DNA from: Geothrix fermentans DSM 14018
GTDB taxonomy: Bacteria > Acidobacteriota > Holophagae > Holophagales > Holophagaceae
Direction of reading: 5' to 3'
Assembly (NCBI RefSeq): GCF_000428885.1
Contig: NZ_AUAU01000018.1
Location: 1 to 64,000 of the forward strand
Length of the DNA: 64,000 nucleotides
This document shows positions 53,307-63,622 of the stretch, one piece after another; the stretch's first letter is position 1, and each line of letters begins with the position of its first letter. Below the pieces are notes generated by a model. That model searched no databases. It had not been told where the DNA came from and was given only the letters and a program-made list of their open reading frames with translations. The position numbers and the translations under genes are program-made.

Positions 53307-54983
53307 ATGTCCGCCACCCTGCACCACCAGTCCCCCACCCGCAAAGCCGTCGAGGTGACGGTGCCCGCCGCCGAGGTGAGCGCCGCCTTCAACGAGGTGG
53401 TGGCCAAGATCGCCCCGAAGGTCCGCATCCCCGGCTTCCGCCCCGGCAAGGCCCCCCGCCCCGTCCTGATGCAGCGCTACGCGCGCGAGATCCAGTCCGA
53501 TGTCGCGCAGCAGCTGGTGGAAAAGCACTTCTGGAAGGCCGCCCAGGAGGCGGGCGCCCTGCCCATCTCCCACCCCTCGCTGGAGAAGCTGGACCTGAAG
53601 GAGGGCGCCGATGCCGTCTTCCGCGCCCAGTTCGACGTGGCCCCTGAAGTGGCCCTGCCCGACTACAAGGCCATGGTCCTCACCAAGAAGAAGCGGGCCA
53701 TCGACGAGGCCACCGTGGCCGAGCACCTGGAGGGCCTCCGCCAGCGGGCCACCAAGCTCCTGCCCGTGGAGGACGGCGCCGCGGCCGAGGGCCTCGTGGT
53801 CACCTGCGACATCCGGGTGAAGCCCCAGGGCCTCAAGGCCCAGACCTACCAGGACCAGGTGCTGGAACTCGACGGCAAGCGCCCCTTCGACGCCCAGATC
53901 CTCGGCATGAAGGTAGACGAGAAGAAGTCCTTCGACCTCACCCACCCCGACGACGACACGAACCGCGTCCTCGCCGGCAAGACCCTGGCCTACGAGGTTC
54001 AGATCAAGGACATCCGCCGCAAGGAAGTGCCCGCCCTGGGCGACGACTTCGCCAAGGACATGGGCGCCTTCGAGAACCTCGAAGCCCTGACCGCCGCGGT
54101 GAAGAAGGACCTGGAGGAGGCCGCCGAGCGCGACGCCGTGGCCCGCCTCCACGCCAGCATGCTGGACACCCTGCTGGATGCCGCCCCCTTCGAGGTGCCC
54201 CGCTCCATGGTGGCCCTGCAGCTGGACGACTACTGCCAGGAGTTCGCTCAGCACGTGGCCCGCCAGGGCATGGATCCCAAGAAGGTGAACTGGCAGGGCT
54301 ACCGCCAGTTCCGCCTCAATGACGCCGAGCGCGCCGTCCGCAGCGGCTACCTGCTCCAGGCCATCGGCAACGCCGAGAACATCGAAGTGCCCGACGAGGA
54401 CATCGACGCCGAGATCCGGAACTTCATGGCCGAGAACCAGGTGCAGCAGCCCTTCGACGCCTTCAAGGCCGAGCTGGAGAAGCGCGGCAACACCACTGAG
54501 ATCAAGGGCCGCCTGCGCACCGACCGCATCTTCACCCACCTGCTCGGAACCGCCAAGGTCACGGAGGAGCAGCTGGACAAGGAGGCCTTCGAAGCCCTGG
54601 TGGAGCTGGAGCGCAAGCGCGAGGCCGGCATTCCCGTGAACCGCTTCGACGCCGGCGGCCTGGAGGGCGGCGACCTGGAGGGCCAGGAGGGCGGCGAGCC
54701 CGCCGCCGTGGCCCCCGCCGGCCACGTCCACGGCCCCGACTGCGACCATGACCACGATCACGATCATGGCCACGACCACGGCCATGCGGAGGAGGCCGCC
54801 CCGGCCAAGAAGCCCGCGGCCAAGAAGGCCGCCAAGGTCGAGCCCGAAGCCGAAGAGAAGCCCAAGAAGGCCTCTGTGAAAAAGGACGAACCCGCCGCGG
54901 AGAAGCCCAAGAAGGCCGCCGCCAAGAAGGATGAGCCCGCCGAAGAGAAGCCCAAGGCCAAGAAGCCCGCCGCCAAGAAGTAG
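53307..54983 (+). CDS. tig: Trigger factor with histidine-rich and Lys/Ala/Pro-rich tail
   Basis: This 558-residue ribosome-associated chaperone has the ribosome-binding signature VRIPGFRPGKAPRPVL near residue 45, a PPIase-type domain (about 150-235), and the helical C domain. Unlike standard trigger factors of about 430-450 residues, it carries an 87-residue tail from about 472. First comes a His/Asp-rich block (about 472-493), then repeats of AAKKDEPAEEKPK type. The tail may bind metal and nucleic acid. The gene is followed by clpP, the usual partner. Start set by homology and GGAG. Confidence 0.95.
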   Translation: MSATLHHQSPTRKAVEVTVPAAEVSAAFNEVVAKIAPKVRIPGFRPGKAPRPVLMQRYAREIQSDVAQQLVEKHFWKAAQEAGALPISHPSLEKLDLKEGADAVFRAQFDVAPEVALPDYKAMVLTKKKRAIDEATVAEHLEGLRQRATKLLPVEDGAAAEGLVVTCDIRVKPQGLKAQTYQDQVLELDGKRPFDAQILGMKVDEKKSFDLTHPDDDTNRVLAGKTLAYEVQIKDIRRKEVPALGDDFAKDMGAFENLEALTAAVKKDLEEAAERDAVARLHASMLDTLLDAAPFEVPRSMVALQLDDYCQEFAQHVARQGMDPKKVNWQGYRQFRLNDAERAVRSGYLLQAIGNAENIEVPDEDIDAEIRNFMAENQVQQPFDAFKAELEKRGNTTEIKGRLRTDRIFTHLLGTAKVTEEQLDKEAFEALVELERKREAGIPVNRFDAGGLEGGDLEGQEGGEPAAVAPAGHVHGPDCDHDHDHDHGHDHGHAEEAAPAKKPAAKKAAKVEPEAEEKPKKASVKKDEPAAEKPKKAAAKKDEPAEEKPKAKKPAAKK

Positions 54984-55004
54984 CGGTCTGTCCAAACCCT
55001 TTGG

Positions 55005-55028
55005 AGAAGGCGCCTCGCGGCGCCTTCT
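55005..55028 (+). terminator. Hairpin between tig and clpP
   Basis: AGAAGGCGCC (55005-55014) pairs perfectly with 55019-55028. It may attenuate rather than stop transcription, since clpP lies 30 bp further. Confidence 0.6.
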
Positions 55029-55058
55029 TGCTATCCTGATGGGCCAGCCGGAGGGCCC

Positions 55059-55655
55059 ATGCCCAGCAGCTACTATCCCCCCATCGTCATCGAGCAGACG
55101 CCGCGCGGCGAGCGCAGCTACGACATCTACTCGCGCCTGCTGAAGGACAACATCATCTTCCTGGGCACGGCCATCGATGACAACGTGGCCAACGCCGTGG
55201 TGGCCCAGATGCTGTTCCTCGAGAGCGAGGACCCGGACAAGGACATCCAGATCTACATCAACAGCCCCGGCGGCAGCGTGACCGCGGGCCTGGCCATCTA
55301 CGACACCATGCAGTTCGTGAAGAACGACATCGTCACCTACTGCATCGGCCAGTGCGCCTCCATGGGCGCGCACCTGCTGGCGGCCGGCACCAAGGGCAAG
55401 CGCTTCGCCCTGCCCAATGCCCGCATCATGATCCACCAGCCCTCCGGCGGCGCCCAGGGCCAGGCCACGGAGATCGAGATCACCTTCAAGGAGATCCAGC
55501 GCCTGAAGGAGAACCTGGCCGCCACCTTCGCCAAGCACACGAACCAGCCCCTGAAGAAGGTCATGAAGGACATGGACCGCGACTTCTTCATGGGCGCCGA
55601 GGAAGCCCTGGAATACGGCATCGTCGACAAGGTCCTCTCCGAACGGCCCGCCTGA
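55059..55655 (+). CDS. clpP: ATP-dependent Clp protease proteolytic subunit
   Basis: This 198-residue serine protease has the catalytic triad Ser101 (QCASMGA), His126 (MIHQPSGG) and Asp175 (DRDFFM). It forms the tetradecameric chamber of ClpXP/ClpAP. The propeptide-like start is short ([26 protein letters not shown]). No clpX follows; hisC overlaps its stop (TGATG). Degradation of misfolded proteins fits the upstream trigger factor. Confidence 0.97.
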   Translation: MPSSYYPPIVIEQTPRGERSYDIYSRLLKDNIIFLGTAIDDNVANAVVAQMLFLESEDPDKDIQIYINSPGGSVTAGLAIYDTMQFVKNDIVTYCIGQCASMGAHLLAAGTKGKRFALPNARIMIHQPSGGAQGQATEIEITFKEIQRLKENLAATFAKHTNQPLKKVMKDMDRDFFMGAEEALEYGIVDKVLSERPA

Positions 55656-56782
55656 TGAACACCAGCCTTTCCGCCATTCCCGCCTTCGACCAGCTGGCGC
55701 GGATCCCGCTCTACGTGCCCGGCAAGCCCATCCAGGAGGTGCAGCGCGAGCTGGGCCTCACGTCCATCGTCAAGCTGGCCTCCAACGAGAACCCCTGGGG
55801 CCCCACCGACGCCGTGAAGGCCCGCGTGGCCTCGGTCATCTCCGGCTCCGAGTTCGAGGGCCTGGGCCTCTATCCTGTGAGCGACGGCTACTACCTGCGC
55901 CAGCGCATCGCCGAGCGCAAGGGCCTGTCCCTGGACCGGGTGGTGCTGGGCAACGGCAGCAGCGAGATCCTGGAGATGGTGGCCAAGGCCGCCTTCCTGG
56001 ACGGTGGCAGCGCCGTCATCCCCAAGCACAGCTTCGCCATCTACGGCATCGCCACCCAGACCGCCGGCGGGCGCGTCATCGAGTCCCGGGCCTCGGCCAC
56101 CGAACTCGACGCCGACGACATCCTGCGCTCCGTGGTGGAGGACACCCGCCTCGTCTACCTCGGCAATCCCAACAACCCCACGGGCATCCGCCTGGAGCAG
56201 GCCGAGCTGGAGCGCCTGGTGCGCGACCTGCGCGAGGACATCGTCCTCGTGGTGGACCAGGCCTACGCCGAATACGAGGACCCGGCCACCTATCCGGACG
56301 CCGCCGCCTACCTGAACCGGCGCCCGAACCTGCTGGTGCTCCACACCTTCTCCAAGATCCACGCCCTGGCCGCGCTCCGCATCGGCTACGGCCTCGGGTC
56401 CAAGGAGATGATCGGATTCCTGGAGCGGGTGCGCAGCCCCTTCAACACCAACCACCTGGCCCAGGCCGCCGCCGAGGTGGCCGTGCAGGACCTGGCCTTC
56501 GAAGCCTTCTCCCGCCAGAAGAACACCGAGGCCCGCGCGGCCTTCGTGGCCGAGGCCGCGAAGCACCGCTGCCAGCTCTCGGGCACCTCGGGCAACTTCA
56601 TCCTCATGGAGACGGCCTTCCCCGCGGCGGAGCTGTTCAAGGAGCTGCTCCAGCGCGGCGTGATCGTGCGTCCCATGCAGGGCTACGGCCTGCCCAACCA
56701 CATCCGCGTGACCTTCGGCAAGCCCGAGGAGATGGCCGCCTTCTGGAAGGCCGCCGGGCCGCTGCTCGACGGCGGCTGCTAG
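55655..56782 (+). CDS. hisC: Histidinol-phosphate aminotransferase
   Basis: This 375-residue class I/II aminotransferase of histidine synthesis converts imidazole-acetol phosphate to histidinol phosphate. It has KLASNENPWGP near residue 38, GNPNNPTG, and PLP Lys234 in TFSKIHALAALRIGYG. It is far from any other his gene in the window. Its ATG overlaps the clpP stop, so translation is coupled. Relatives also act on tyrosine or phenylalanine. Confidence 0.92.
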   Translation: MNTSLSAIPAFDQLARIPLYVPGKPIQEVQRELGLTSIVKLASNENPWGPTDAVKARVASVISGSEFEGLGLYPVSDGYYLRQRIAERKGLSLDRVVLGNGSSEILEMVAKAAFLDGGSAVIPKHSFAIYGIATQTAGGRVIESRASATELDADDILRSVVEDTRLVYLGNPNNPTGIRLEQAELERLVRDLREDIVLVVDQAYAEYEDPATYPDAAAYLNRRPNLLVLHTFSKIHALAALRIGYGLGSKEMIGFLERVRSPFNTNHLAQAAAEVAVQDLAFEAFSRQKNTEARAAFVAEAAKHRCQLSGTSGNFILMETAFPAAELFKELLQRGVIVRPMQGYGLPNHIRVTFGKPEEMAAFWKAAGPLLDGGC

Positions 56783-58471
56783 GTGGCGCAGGTTCCAGAC
56801 GAGATTGACCGCCTGCGCGCCTTGCTCGCGCAAGGCGCGTACGGGGAATGCAGAGAGGGGCTTCAGGGGCTCCGTTCCCGCTACAAGGCCGAGGCCTCGG
56901 CTTTCAATGCCGGAGACATCGCAGCCCTGAAGGCGCTCGCCGCAGGTCTGGACGCCCCGCAGGACCTCGAGGGCGCCCTGAAGGCCACCTTCGGCTACGC
57001 CTCCTTCCGCCCCGGCCAGCGGGCCATCATCGAGGCCGTGATGGCGGGCCGCGACGTGGTGGGCATCATGCCCACGGGCGCCGGCAAGTCCCTCACCTAC
57101 CAGCTGCCGGCGCGGCTGCTGGGCGGCGTGACGCTCGTGGTGTCGCCCCTCATCGCCCTCATGAAGGACCAGGTGGACGCGCTGACGGAAGCCGGGCTCC
57201 GGGCCACCTTCCTCAACTCCAGCCTCGACGCGGAAGCCCGCCGGGAGCGCATCCGCGCGCTCAAGAACGGCGAGCTGGAACTGGTCTACGCCGCCCCGGA
57301 GGGGCTCGAGCTCTACCTGGCGGACCTGCTGCGGGAGGTGGATCTGCGCCTCATCGCCGTGGACGAGGCCCACTGCATCAGCCACTGGGGCCATGACTTC
57401 CGGCCCGCCTACCGCACGCTGGCCGGGCTCAAGCAGCGCTTCCCGAACGTGCCCGTGCTGGCCCTCACCGCCACCGCTACCCCTGAGGTCCGCCGAGACA
57501 TCGCCCAGCAGCTGGAGATGCGGAACCCTCTGGAGGTACAAGGCTCCTTCTTCCGCTCCAACCTGCGCATCAGCGCCTACCGCAAGGGCGCCGAGGGGCT
57601 GCCGCCCGTGCGGGAGGCCCTGCTGCGCCTGGTGCTGGCGCGGCGCGGGGAGAGCGGCATCATCTACTGCCTGTCCCGCAAGGCCGTGGAGGCCACGGCG
57701 GCCTTCCTCCGGGGCGAAGGCATCCTCGCCGCCGCCTACCACGCGGGCATGGACGCCGCCGCGCGCGCGGCGGCCCAGGAGGCCTTCCAGCGGGATGACG
57801 TGGACGTCATCGTGGCCACCGTCGCCTTCGGCATGGGCATCGACAAGAGCAACATCCGCTACGTCATCCACCGCGACATGCCCAAGAGCGTGGAGGGCTG
57901 GTACCAGGAGATCGGCCGTGCAGGCCGCGACGGGGCGGACGCGGACTGCGTGATGTTCTACGGCTGGGGCGACGTGCTGAGCTACGACCGCTTCACGGAC
58001 GGCCTCGACGCCGGCCTGGCCCAGGCCCAGCAGCGCCAGACCCGCGACCTCTTCCGCCTCGCCGAATCCCCGCGCTGCCGCCACCAGGCCCTGCTGGCCC
58101 ACTTCGGCGAGCGCATGGAAGCCTGCGGCGCCTCCTGCGACGTCTGCTCCGGCGCGGATCCCCTGGAGGCCGCCCCGAAGCCCGGCAAAGCCAAGAAGGG
58201 CTCGCCCCGCGGCACCCGCCCCGCCCTGCCCGAGGGCCCCGTGGACGGCGAGGAGGCGCTCTACCGGGAGCTGAAGGCCCTGCGGAAGCGGCTGGCCGAT
58301 GCCAAGGGCGTGCCCGCCTACGTGATCTTCAGCGACGCCACCCTCCAGCAGATGGCCCGCTTCCAGCCCCGCACCGAGGCGGAGTTCCTCGCCCTGAGCG
58401 GCGTGGGGCCCAAGAAGCTCCAGCAGTACGGCGAGGCGTTCCTGGGACTGCTGCGGGAGAACGGCGGCTGA
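56783..58471 (+). CDS. recQ: RecQ-like DNA helicase with HRDC domain
   Basis: This 562-residue SF2 helicase has Walker A PTGAGKS, the DEAH box in [16 protein letters not shown], and motif [13 protein letters not shown] zinc-binding Cys set (CRHQ...CGASCDVC) follows, and an HRDC-like end contains [17 protein letters not shown]. No winged-helix region is evident between them. About 60 extra residues precede the helicase. The start is the GTG directly after the hisC stop. Confidence 0.93.
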   Translation: MAQVPDEIDRLRALLAQGAYGECREGLQGLRSRYKAEASAFNAGDIAALKALAAGLDAPQDLEGALKATFGYASFRPGQRAIIEAVMAGRDVVGIMPTGAGKSLTYQLPARLLGGVTLVVSPLIALMKDQVDALTEAGLRATFLNSSLDAEARRERIRALKNGELELVYAAPEGLELYLADLLREVDLRLIAVDEAHCISHWGHDFRPAYRTLAGLKQRFPNVPVLALTATATPEVRRDIAQQLEMRNPLEVQGSFFRSNLRISAYRKGAEGLPPVREALLRLVLARRGESGIIYCLSRKAVEATAAFLRGEGILAAAYHAGMDAAARAAAQEAFQRDDVDVIVATVAFGMGIDKSNIRYVIHRDMPKSVEGWYQEIGRAGRDGADADCVMFYGWGDVLSYDRFTDGLDAGLAQAQQRQTRDLFRLAESPRCRHQALLAHFGERMEACGASCDVCSGADPLEAAPKPGKAKKGSPRGTRPALPEGPVDGEEALYRELKALRKRLADAKGVPAYVIFSDATLQQMARFQPRTEAEFLALSGVGPKKLQQYGEAFLGLLRENGG

Positions 58472-58652
58472 AGCTGCCAGCCCCGGGGACCTCTGTCACA
58501 ACCCGGAATGCCCCTTATTGATAACAAAAGGGATACGGCTCACCCCGGCCCCAGACGGGCTTGCCCCGGGCTCATGGGGAAATTAGGGTGGAGGAAGGGG
58601 CATTCCCCACTCGATTGTCATTTGTCTTTGCCCACGTACCGGAGGTGGACGC

Positions 58653-60104
58653 ATGAGCTTGAAAGAACGCATCAGGGACCTCGTGAGGCTCTGCTTCCAG
58701 CTGGGCAACAACTGGATGACCCTGCTGGGCGTGGCGCTGACGACCAGCTCGGCCTTCACGCTCGTCTGGTTCTGGTTCATGGAGCTGACCAGCCCCAGGG
58801 CCGTCCACCCCTATGTCGGCATCCTCCTGTTCCTGGCCCTCCCCGCCCTCTTCCTGGTGGGCCTGGTGCTCATCCCCGTGGGCATCCTCCGCACGCGCCG
58901 CAAGCGCCGGCTGGCCGGCGAGAGCCCCACGCCCCTCCAGAAGGTGGACTTCACCCAGCCCGGCATCCGCCGCCTGCTGCTGGTGGTGGGCGCCCTCACC
59001 TTCGTGAACGTGGGCATCCTCGGCACCGCGGGCCTCAAGGGCGTGGAGTACATGGACTCCAACCGCTTCTGCGGCCTCACCTGCCACACGGTGATGAGCC
59101 CCGAGTACACCGCCTTCCTGAACTCGCCCCACTCCCGCGTGGGCTGCGCCCAGTGCCACATCGGCCACGGGGCCCCGGCCCTCGTCCGCGCCAAGATCTC
59201 CGGCACCCGCCAGCTCTTCGCCGTGGCCTTCGGCACCTATTCCCGCCCCATCCCCAGCCCCGTCGAGCACCTGCGCCCGGCCCGCGAGACCTGCGAGCAG
59301 TGCCACTGGCCCCAGAAGTTCACCGACGAGAAGCTCCTCATCCGCACCAAGTACGCCGATGACGAGACCAATACCCCCGCCACCAGCATCCTCCTCCTGA
59401 AGATCGGTGGCCACACGCCCAATGGCACCACCGGCATCCACGGCCGCCACCTGGACGCCGGGGAGCGCATCAGCTACATCAGCACGGACCACCGCCGCCA
59501 GGAGATCCCCAAGGTCACCTACCGCGACGACAACGGCCAGCTGGTGGAGTACGTCACCGAGGACTTCAAGAAGCTGTCCCCCGAGCAGCTCGCCAAGGCA
59601 ACCGAGCGCAAAATGGACTGCATCGACTGCCACAACCGGCCCACGCACACCTTCGAGCTGCCCGACCGCGCCGTGGACAAGTCCATGGCCAAGGGCCTCA
59701 TCGCCACGGATCTGCCCTACATCAAGAAGAAGGCCGTGGAGCTGCTGAAGACCGAATACGCCAGCCAGCAGGAAGCGGGCTCCAAGATCGTGCTCGGCAT
59801 CAACGAGTTCTACCGCACCACCTACCCCGACGTGTTCAAGCACAAGCGGGCCCAGGTGGACGCCGCGGCCGAGACCGTGAAGACCATCTACCTGCGCAAC
59901 GTGTTCCCCGAGATGAAGCTCACCTGGGGCACGCACCCCAACAACATCGGGCACGAGGAGGCCGTGGGCTGCTTCCGCTGCCACGACGGCAGCCACACCG
60001 CCGCCGACGGCCGCACCATCGCCGCCGATTGCAACACCTGCCACACGATCCTCGCCCAGGACGAGAAGGACCCCAAGGTCCTCAAGGACCTCGGCATGAA
60101 GTAA
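58653..60104 (+). CDS. NapC/NirT-family multihaem cytochrome c
   Basis: This 483-residue quinol dehydrogenase-type cytochrome has three N-terminal membrane helices (about 21-43, 50-78 and 103-127) and six haem motifs. The first is CGLTCH (CxxxCH) with a following TVM methionine. Five CXXCH follow: CAQCH, CEQCH, CIDCH, CFRCH and CNTCH. It probably passes electrons from the quinone pool to periplasmic acceptors. A GGAGG precedes the ATG. A 12-bp inverted repeat (58505-58516, 58595-58606) lies upstream. Confidence 0.9.
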   Translation: MSLKERIRDLVRLCFQLGNNWMTLLGVALTTSSAFTLVWFWFMELTSPRAVHPYVGILLFLALPALFLVGLVLIPVGILRTRRKRRLAGESPTPLQKVDFTQPGIRRLLLVVGALTFVNVGILGTAGLKGVEYMDSNRFCGLTCHTVMSPEYTAFLNSPHSRVGCAQCHIGHGAPALVRAKISGTRQLFAVAFGTYSRPIPSPVEHLRPARETCEQCHWPQKFTDEKLLIRTKYADDETNTPATSILLLKIGGHTPNGTTGIHGRHLDAGERISYISTDHRRQEIPKVTYRDDNGQLVEYVTEDFKKLSPEQLAKATERKMDCIDCHNRPTHTFELPDRAVDKSMAKGLIATDLPYIKKKAVELLKTEYASQQEAGSKIVLGINEFYRTTYPDVFKHKRAQVDAAAETVKTIYLRNVFPEMKLTWGTHPNNIGHEEAVGCFRCHDGSHTAADGRTIAADCNTCHTILAQDEKDPKVLKDLGMK

Positions 60105-60139
60105 TGGCAAGGGCAGAGCCGGTCCCGCAGAATGAAGGC

Positions 60140-60805
60140 ATGGCCGCTCCCGCCCTTTCCCTGATCGCGATTGACGGCCCGTCGGGGGTGGGGAAATCCA
60201 CCACAGCCCGGCGGGTCGCTTCGCGTCTGGGCTGGCATTACCTCGATACGGGCGCCATGTACCGCGCGGCGGCCCTGGCCGTGCTGCGTACCGGCGTGGC
60301 GCTGGCGGACCGGGCCGCGCTCGAGCGGCTCCTGGCCGGCCTGGACCTCGCCCAGGAGGGCACCCGGATCTTCCTGGCCGGCGAGGATGTCAGCGAAGCC
60401 ATCCGCAGCCAGGAGGTCACCCGCGGCGTCACCCCGGTGAGCGCGGATGCGCGGGTGCGCGAGGTGCTGGTGGAGCAGCAGCGGCGCATCGGGGCCTCCG
60501 GCCGCTGGGTGGTGGATGGCCGCGACATCGGCACCGTGGTCTTCCCCGGCGCCTGCTGCAAGATCTTCCTCACCGCCAGCCCCGAGGCCCGGGCCCGCCG
60601 CCGCTTCCTCGAACTGGAGGCCAAGGGGCAGCGCGCCGTCTACGAGGAGATCCTGGCGGACCAGCAGCGCCGCGACGAGGCCGACAGCACCCGCGCCGTG
60701 GCCCCGCTGCGCCAAGCGGAGGACGCCGCCGTCCTCGACTCCAGCGACCTCAGCCTGGAGCAGGTGGTGGACCGCATCGTGGCGAAGCACCTCGCCCACC
60801 CCTAG
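60140..60805 (+). CDS. cmk: Cytidylate kinase
   Basis: This 221-residue P-loop kinase phosphorylates CMP and dCMP. It has AIDGPSGVGKSTTA near residue 10, YLDTGAMYRAAA, and the WVVDGRDIGTVVFPGA NMP-binding region. Start choice is uncertain: the ATG at 60140 matches the family length, while one at 60104 overlaps the cytochrome stop (TAATG). Operon with the cytochrome is probable. Confidence 0.93.
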   Translation: MAAPALSLIAIDGPSGVGKSTTARRVASRLGWHYLDTGAMYRAAALAVLRTGVALADRAALERLLAGLDLAQEGTRIFLAGEDVSEAIRSQEVTRGVTPVSADARVREVLVEQQRRIGASGRWVVDGRDIGTVVFPGACCKIFLTASPEARARRRFLELEAKGQRAVYEEILADQQRRDEADSTRAVAPLRQAEDAAVLDSSDLSLEQVVDRIVAKHLAHP

Positions 60806-60815
60806 CTTTCCCATG

Positions 60816-60855
60816 CGCAGAAAAACGGGCGCCGGATGGCGCCCGTTTTTCTGCG
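60816..60855. terminator. Bidirectional terminator between cmk and cydB
   Basis: An 18-bp perfect stem (60816-60833 with 60838-60855) has AAAAAC and GTTTTT in its arms, serving the convergent genes on both sides. Confidence 0.85.
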
Positions 60856-60868
60856 GAGAAGGGGAGGA

Positions 60869-61907
<1,039 letters not shown>

Positions 61908-61915
<8 letters not shown>

Positions 61916-62021
61916 GGCTGACCTCCATGATGATGAAACCACGCCCAATCTTGGAGGTCTCGCGTATCCCCGCAGGGGATACCGAGAAGACGGAGACGAG
62001 CCAGAACCAGAGCATTTCCAT
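61908..62021 (-). pseudogene. Truncated cydB 5' fragment with fused repeat
   Basis: This 37-codon frame begins MEMLWFWLVSV, like the start of CydB (MHELWFWLVAV), and has its own GGAGG site. After 11 codons it runs into the 37-bp repeat and unrelated sequence, and its stop overlaps the cydB start. A CydX-like small subunit was considered but the sequence is closer to CydB. Confidence 0.65.
61954..61990. repeat. 37-bp hairpin repeat, copy 2
   Basis: Identical over 37 bp to the inverse of 44928-44964. It lies between the truncated and intact starts of cydB and contributes part of the short fused frame. Confidence 0.8.
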
Positions 62022-62030
62022 GGCAGCCTC

Positions 62031-63365
62031 CTAGGCCTTCTGCGAGTGGGAGACGGGGCCGTGGGAGATCTCCCGGCCGATGAGGAAGAGCCACAGGACG
62101 CTCAGCACCACGAAGATGCCGGCGAAGCCCAGGGTGGTGAAGGCCGTGTGCCCCGCGTTCACCGTGGGCGAGCCCCCCTGGACGGTGCGCAGCACCCCGT
62201 AGATGAGCCAGGGCTGGCGGCCGAACTCGGCCACGGCCCAGCCCGCGGTGGTGGCGATGTAGGGGAAGGGGAAGGCCAGCATCAGGATCCAGAGCATGGG
62301 GCGCGCCGTGTCCAGCCGCTTCTTCCAGAGCAGCAGGGCCGCAAGGCCCATGATGGCGATCATGATCGTGCCCAGGCCCGCCATGATGTGGAAGCTGTAG
62401 TAGAGCAGCTCGATGTTCTGGGGCCACTGGTCCTCGGGGAACTCGTTCAGCCCCTTCACGTTGCTGGAGAAGCTGCCGTAGGCGATGAAGCTGAGCACGG
62501 CGGGCAGCTGGATGGGGTTCTCGATGCGCCGCTGGGCCACGTTGGGCTGGCCCACCAGCGTGAGGTTGGCGCGCGGTCCGCTCTCGAAGCGGCCCTCCAT
62601 GGCCGCCAGGGTGATGGGCTGGTACTTGGCCACGAGCTTGCCGGAGAGGTCCCCGGTCGGGAAGGCCACGAGCAGGCTGAAGAGGAGGCCCATGATCGTG
62701 CCCGTCCGCAGGTTCAGCCGCGCCTGCTCGGGATGGATGCCCTTGAGGGTCCAGAAGGCGCCGATGGCGGCCACCACGAAGGAGGCCGTCACCACGGCGG
62801 CGATCATGTTGTGGGCGTACTGGCCCAGAGCCCATGGATTGAGGAGGAAGGCCCAGAAGCTGGAGAGTTGCAGCGTGCCGTCCGCGGCCACGGTGTAGCC
62901 CACGGGGTGCTGCATGAAGGCGTTGGTGGCGATGATGAAGTAGCCGGAGAGCCAGCTGCCGATCCAGAGGGCCATGGCCGCGCGGAAGTGCCCCTTGGGC
63001 GAGAGCTTCTTCTCGCCCCAGATCAGCATCCCCAGGAAGCTGCTCTCCAGGAAGAAGGCGAACATGCCCTCCATGGCCAGGGTCTGGCCGATGATGCCGC
63101 CGGAGATGTGCGAGAACTTCGCCCAGTTGGTGCCGAACTGGAACTCCAGGGGGATGCCCGTGACCACGCCCACCGCGAAGTTGATGCCGAAGATCTTGAT
63201 CCAGAACCGGGCGGCATCGTTGTAGCGCGCCTCTCCGGTCCGGAGGCCCATGGCCTTCAGCACCACGATGATGAGGGCGAGCCCCATCGTCAGCTGGGGG
63301 AACAGGTAGTGGTAGGTCGCCGTGAACCCGAACTGCAGCCTGTGCCAGAAAAGCGGATCACCCAT
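62031..63365 (-). CDS. cydA: Cytochrome bd oxidase subunit I
   Basis: A 444-residue subunit I with about nine helices. It has WHRLQFGFTATYHYLFPQLT with the haem b595 histidine, GTNWAKFSHISGG and FGRQPWLIYG. The Q-loop region is short, as in the cyanide-insensitive subclass. It oxidises quinol and reduces O2. The candidate promoter and a palindromic operator lie upstream (63483-63533). Confidence 0.95.
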   Translation of the reverse strand: MGDPLFWHRLQFGFTATYHYLFPQLTMGLALIIVVLKAMGLRTGEARYNDAARFWIKIFGINFAVGVVTGIPLEFQFGTNWAKFSHISGGIIGQTLAMEGMFAFFLESSFLGMLIWGEKKLSPKGHFRAAMALWIGSWLSGYFIIATNAFMQHPVGYTVAADGTLQLSSFWAFLLNPWALGQYAHNMIAAVVTASFVVAAIGAFWTLKGIHPEQARLNLRTGTIMGLLFSLLVAFPTGDLSGKLVAKYQPITLAAMEGRFESGPRANLTLVGQPNVAQRRIENPIQLPAVLSFIAYGSFSSNVKGLNEFPEDQWPQNIELLYYSFHIMAGLGTIMIAIMGLAALLLWKKRLDTARPMLWILMLAFPFPYIATTAGWAVAEFGRQPWLIYGVLRTVQGGSPTVNAGHTAFTTLGFAGIFVVLSVLWLFLIGREISHGPVSHSQKA

Positions 63366-63482
63366 GGTTTCTCCCGGAATGAATGCCCTGCGGCGTCTCT
63401 GGTGCCCTGATGCGCCGCCAGTATCCCACGGCCGGCGGGCCGCATCTCATCCGAAGAGCTGACAGTGCAGGGAAATACGCAG

Positions 63483-63533
63483 AGTGACAGGAGTCACATT
63501 GTTTTTTATAGTATCAAATCACTATTTAGTCAT
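63483..63533 (-). promoter_or_regulatory. cydA promoter with CRP/FNR-like palindrome
   Basis: On the minus strand ATGACT (63528-63533), 17 bp, and TATAAA (63505-63510) suit a promoter starting near 63498. The palindrome AGTGACAGGAGTCACA (63483-63498) fits the TGTGA-N6-TCACA pattern of the CRP/FNR family at nearly every position. Its place at the start site would favour repression. Confidence 0.45.
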
Positions 63534-63592
63534 ATTCTATTTTCATCCCAGCGCCGGACCCTCGCGGATCCGGAAGGCTCAGGGGTAGGGGA

Positions 63593-63622
63593 GGCGGGCC
63601 CGGGGTGGGCCCGCCGTTTTTT
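63593..63622 (+). terminator. Intrinsic terminator on the plus strand with no obvious gene
   Basis: GGCGGGCCC (63593-63601) pairs with GGGCCCGCC (63607-63615) and is followed by G and six T. This orientation fits a plus-strand RNA, yet no plus-strand gene lies upstream in 63366-63592. Confidence 0.6.
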
